This document shows positions 5,558-7,784 of a stretch of DNA of 7,784 nucleotides, piece by piece. The notes under the pieces are model-generated. The model was given only the letters and a program-made list of their open reading frames with translations, ran no database searches and was not told where the DNA came from. The DNA lies in the NCBI GenBank assembly GCA_964533645.1, contig CAZHMQ010000095.1, positions 1 through 7,784 on the forward strand. Direction: 5' to 3'. The translations under genes were made by a program, and so were the position numbers. Source of the DNA: JABDBK01 sp964533645 (GTDB lineage Bacteria; Pseudomonadota; Gammaproteobacteria; DSM-16500). Within the stretch, counting starts at the first letter, position 1; every line of letters starts with the position of its first letter.

Positions 5558-7123
5558 ATGTTTAGCACACGCAAAACAAATTATGCATATTATGATATAG
5601 CTTCATTACGCATTAAAGAAAAAAATATTAAAGACAATATTGAAACATATAAATTTTTAATAAATGAGCCAGGATATAAAGAAGAATTGGCTAATTCTGA
5701 AGCGGAATTATCACTTATCCAACAAACAATTGCACAATATCAGAAAAATGAAAGAAAAGTGGAAGAAAAAAAAGAAGTCATCGCAAAACCACAAGAACAA
5801 AAACCAGATGCAATAATTTATTACAATCCAGTAAATCGCAAATTTTCTGTGCAACCTATTTTTAGATTCACAGAAGCCCAAAAAGAAATAATGATAAAAT
5901 ATATAGAAGAGGGAGATGATCTTGATGATGCAGCAACAAAACCTTTAATTAATGCAACCATTTATGATGAAATATTGATGGAATATAATTTTGACCCAGG
6001 TTTAGTTGTTACAGAAGGTCAAATTAATTCACTTAAGTTTTTGCAAGATTATTATAAAATACCACATCCTTATATAGATAGAAATGATCCAACAAATACA
6101 CCTCATCCTATTTTTCAAAAAACACCTACACTCGATTTGCCTAGTACTAAATTTGATGTGATTCCATGTAATACATTGTTGCGTGCAATACAATTACTAT
6201 TAGCTAAAGCTGAAAGATGGAAAAATGGAGATAAACACGAACCCACGGTTTCAGAATTAAAACAACCTAAGGAAAAACGCAAATATACTTCATTGACTGA
6301 AAAGGAAGTCGCAATATTAGAAATTATCTATAAGTGTTTGCCGCCCAGCCGGCAATTGATGTTTAATGTGATTGTTAGAGATGGCGATGAAATTATGAAT
6401 AAAGCGGTTATTTTACCAGATGGCTTTGTTTATGATGCTTCTTGTGCTGAAAAGCAATTAAAACAGGTTTCACCACTTGGTAAATTTCCCGCTATATTCG
6501 AAGGTCGTTGTCCTAGTAATGCAGCTATACCTTTCAAGGTTGTAAGAGATGCGACAGGTCAAGACATTTATTCAGAAATAAAGCCCGCACTTTATTACGA
6601 TAATGTGATTAAAATTTTGAAAAATAATGCCGCTTATTTTCAAAAAGTAGTAGATGTAGAAATGAAACCTTTAAATGACGAAGTTTTAAGTACAGAACGT
6701 GAAGTGATGTTGTTCAAATTATCAAAATATCTAGAAAAAATTGAAACAATGCCAGTTATGCGTACGGGCAATGAAGAAGAAAATGTAAATTTAGCGATAG
6801 TTAAAATAAACCAACTAAAAGTGATTAATGCTGCAATAAGTGCGTTGAAATCGTTAGATGCTAAAATGTTTCATGATGTGACAAAGGAATGCTCTTCTAT
6901 ACCAGAACAGAGTTATGCTGCAGTCAAAACTAAATTTAATGGTATAAACTCTGGAAAGGGTTTTTTTAGTAAATTTTATCGTGTCGGTGCATATTTAACA
7001 GGTACTATAGACGGACAAATTGGTGTTGAGATGCCAACCATTGTTACAAGAATTAAAGCTTTATTAGTGTGTTGTCAAGATAGTTTAGAGTTAAAGCAGA
7101 GCCCAAGAAATACGATGGGGTAG
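5558..7123 (+). CDS. U-box-like protein, candidate ubiquitin-ligase effector
   Basis: This 521-residue protein has no signal peptide. Residues ~14-75 are highly charged and helical (KEKNIKDNIETYKF, EEKKEV), probably coiled-coil. Residues ~266-330 resemble a U-box, the RING-like E2-binding fold of E3 ubiquitin ligases that needs no zinc: IMNKAVILPDGFVYD (279-293) aligns with the family pattern M-D-P-V-x-x-x-x-G-x-T-Y-[DE], followed by a helix (CAEKQLKQ), a SPLGK turn (305-309) matching the [CS]P-x-T-x-x loop, and CPSNAAI (318-324) matching the closing P-N-x-x-L. The usual Pro of DPV is Ala283. A weaker similar pattern lies at ~133-186 (DPGLVVTEGQ). Bacteria have no ubiquitin, so such domains act in a host, as in Legionella LubX and GobX. 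The C-terminus has only a weak acidic signal. TATAAC (5487-5492) is a possible -10. It converges on the PAP2 gene with 11 bp between stops. Without the U-box reading it is a hypothetical protein. Confidence 0.75.
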   Translation: MFSTRKTNYAYYDIASLRIKEKNIKDNIETYKFLINEPGYKEELANSEAELSLIQQTIAQYQKNERKVEEKKEVIAKPQEQKPDAIIYYNPVNRKFSVQPIFRFTEAQKEIMIKYIEEGDDLDDAATKPLINATIYDEILMEYNFDPGLVVTEGQINSLKFLQDYYKIPHPYIDRNDPTNTPHPIFQKTPTLDLPSTKFDVIPCNTLLRAIQLLLAKAERWKNGDKHEPTVSELKQPKEKRKYTSLTEKEVAILEIIYKCLPPSRQLMFNVIVRDGDEIMNKAVILPDGFVYDASCAEKQLKQVSPLGKFPAIFEGRCPSNAAIPFKVVRDATGQDIYSEIKPALYYDNVIKILKNNAAYFQKVVDVEMKPLNDEVLSTEREVMLFKLSKYLEKIETMPVMRTGNEEENVNLAIVKINQLKVINAAISALKSLDAKMFHDVTKECSSIPEQSYAAVKTKFNGINSGKGFFSKFYRVGAYLTGTIDGQIGVEMPTIVTRIKALLVCCQDSLELKQSPRNTMG

Positions 7124-7134
7124 CAGTGTATTGT

Positions 7135-7683
7135 TTAAAATAATTGCGTAGTTGCTTCAATGCCTACCTCCTTATTTTCTGGATGGAAATAAGGAGTGAT
7201 TTCAACTTTTTTCATATATTTGTCAGTAAATAGAAAACTAGCTCCTATACCTATAGCAGCCCCTACTAATACATCAGTGGTCCAATGTTTTTTTGCTTGA
7301 ATACGGCTATATCCTGTGACTGCGGCTGCCGCATAAGCGGGGGCGCCATATTGCCATCCATAACGAAATTGCAAGAATGAAGCTGCAACAAAACCGTTGG
7401 CTGTATGCCCACTTGGAAATGATTGATCTCCATGATTGGGACGTTCGCGATGTATAGTATGTTTTAGTAATTGCACACTTCCAGTGCTTAAAAGATATGA
7501 ATAAGCAAATTCGGAAAATCCTTTTAAATCTTTGTTGAACATGGTGGCGCTTATGGCAGTGATTGGTAGAACGATTTGTCCAATATCGCCGACTGTTTCA
7601 AGTGTTCTCGAAGCTAATGCAGAATTGCTGATTGTGACTATGCTCAGTGTCAATAATTTTTTGAGTAGAAGTCTAATATCCAT
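7135..7683 (-). CDS. Exported PAP2-family phosphatase
   Basis: This 182-residue protein of the PAP2/vanadium-haloperoxidase superfamily hydrolyses phosphate from lipids or related substrates (phosphatidate, PGP, undecaprenyl-PP or lipid A phosphates) through a phospho-His intermediate. The three motifs are complete: K74-x6-R81-P82, P90-S-G-H93, and S126-R127-x5-H133-x3-D137. An N-terminal signal peptide (residues 1-24, ending SNSALA) exports it. Core helices around 60-72, 95-105, 113-124 and 138-153 are only moderately hydrophobic, so it may be periplasmic or loosely membrane-bound. The end (VEITPYF and VGIEATTQLF) looks like two beta-strands with a terminal Phe, as in outer-membrane-associated PAP2 proteins. 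ATG at 7683 is preferred because it gives a standard signal peptide; GTG at 7692 would add three residues, and neither has a strong Shine-Dalgarno. Substrate is not predictable. Confidence 0.93.
   Translation of the reverse strand: MDIRLLLKKLLTLSIVTISNSALASRTLETVGDIGQIVLPITAISATMFNKDLKGFSEFAYSYLLSTGSVQLLKHTIHRERPNHGDQSFPSGHTANGFVAASFLQFRYGWQYGAPAYAAAAVTGYSRIQAKKHWTTDVLVGAAIGIGASFLFTDKYMKKVEITPYFHPENKEVGIEATTQLF
7168..7212 (+). terminator. Strong hairpin inside the PAP2 gene, possible terminator for the convergent gene
   Basis: CTCCTTATTT (7168-7177) and AAATAAGGAG (7187-7196) form a perfect 10-bp stem with a 9-nt loop. TTTTTT follows at 7207-7212. For + strand transcripts from the U-box gene, whose stop is at 7123, this is the first stable hairpin downstream. 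The 10-nt gap between stem and T-run makes intrinsic termination uncertain, and the bases also encode the PAP2 C-terminus. Confidence 0.35.
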
Positions 7684-7709
7684 TTCATGCACAACCCATA
7701 CGATTTCGC

Positions 7710-7718
7710 ATCATAGCA
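7710..7718 (-). promoter_or_regulatory. Extended -10 promoter of the PAP2 gene
   Basis: The reverse strand reads TGC-TATGAT, an extended -10 (TGN plus a 5/6 hexamer). Transcription would begin near 7703, about 20 nt before the ATG at 7683. A TTGACG further upstream is spaced about 25 bp away, too far to pair with this -10. Confidence 0.4.
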
Positions 7719-7763
7719 ATATCATCTTGCTAGGGCGTGTCGTCAATTAACCCCCAGCCACGT

Positions 7764-7784
7764 CGTCCCGCGGCTTGTCCGCGG
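7764..7784 (+). repeat. GC-rich palindrome, truncated by the window end
   Basis: CCGCGG (7768-7773) and CCGCGG (7779-7784) form a self-complementary stem around CTTGT. Starting with CGTCCCGCGG, it resembles the intergenic palindromic repeat at 4626-4651 (GTC-x-x-CC start, GC stem in an AT-rich genome) and probably continues to a GGATCC-type end beyond the window. Confidence 0.5.

Noticed and set aside
4522..7123. Shared Met-Gly C-terminus of the two large proteins
   Set aside because: Two residues are too little to claim a common signal; their preceding residues do not align.

Overview
The window looks like an AT-rich gammaproteobacterial chromosome, most likely an intracellular or amoeba-associated member of the Legionellales (Legionella, Coxiella, Berkiella or Aquicella-like). 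Three observations support this: a gammaproteobacterial EttA, a promoter element matching the PmrA box of Legionella/Coxiella Dot/Icm effector genes, and effector-like proteins including one with a eukaryotic-type U-box. The assignment is an inference from gene content; no rRNA or tRNA gene is present to confirm it.

Layout. (1) 1-716, + strand: the 3' part of ettA, the housekeeping translational-throttle ABC-F ATPase. (2) 713-1228, - strand: an unrecognised 171-residue protein with a strong Shine-Dalgarno, its stop overlapping the ettA stop. (3) 1468-2847, +: an exported metallophosphoesterase of the acid sphingomyelinase/SMPDL type with an altered catalytic motif (GNVD instead of GNH[DE]). 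(4) 3036-4550, +: a 504-residue protein of unknown fold, preceded by a near-consensus PmrA box and ending in an acidic 'E-block', so a strong candidate Dot/Icm substrate. (5) 4626-4651: a short dispersed palindromic repeat. (6) 4653-5274, -: a two-gene toxin-antitoxin operon (AbrB-type antitoxin, PIN RNase toxin) with a nested palindromic operator over its promoter. (7) 5558-7123, +: a 521-residue protein with an N-terminal charged helical region and a U-box-like segment, a candidate ubiquitin-ligase effector. (8) 7135-7683, -: an exported PAP2-type phosphatase. (9) 7764-7784: a second GC-rich palindrome cut by the window end.

How the parts fit. The stretch after ettA reads as an accessory island of single-gene transcription units, each with its own ribosome-binding site, interspersed with small palindromic repeats and a toxin-antitoxin module. 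The exported phosphodiesterase and PAP2 phosphatase could both act on lipid or nucleotide phosphates outside the cytoplasm, and the two large proteins are candidates for delivery into a host cell. No T4SS machinery gene is in the window, so secretion is inferred from the promoter and C-terminal signals only. The most interesting loci are the PmrA-box gene at 3036 and the U-box-like gene at 5558.
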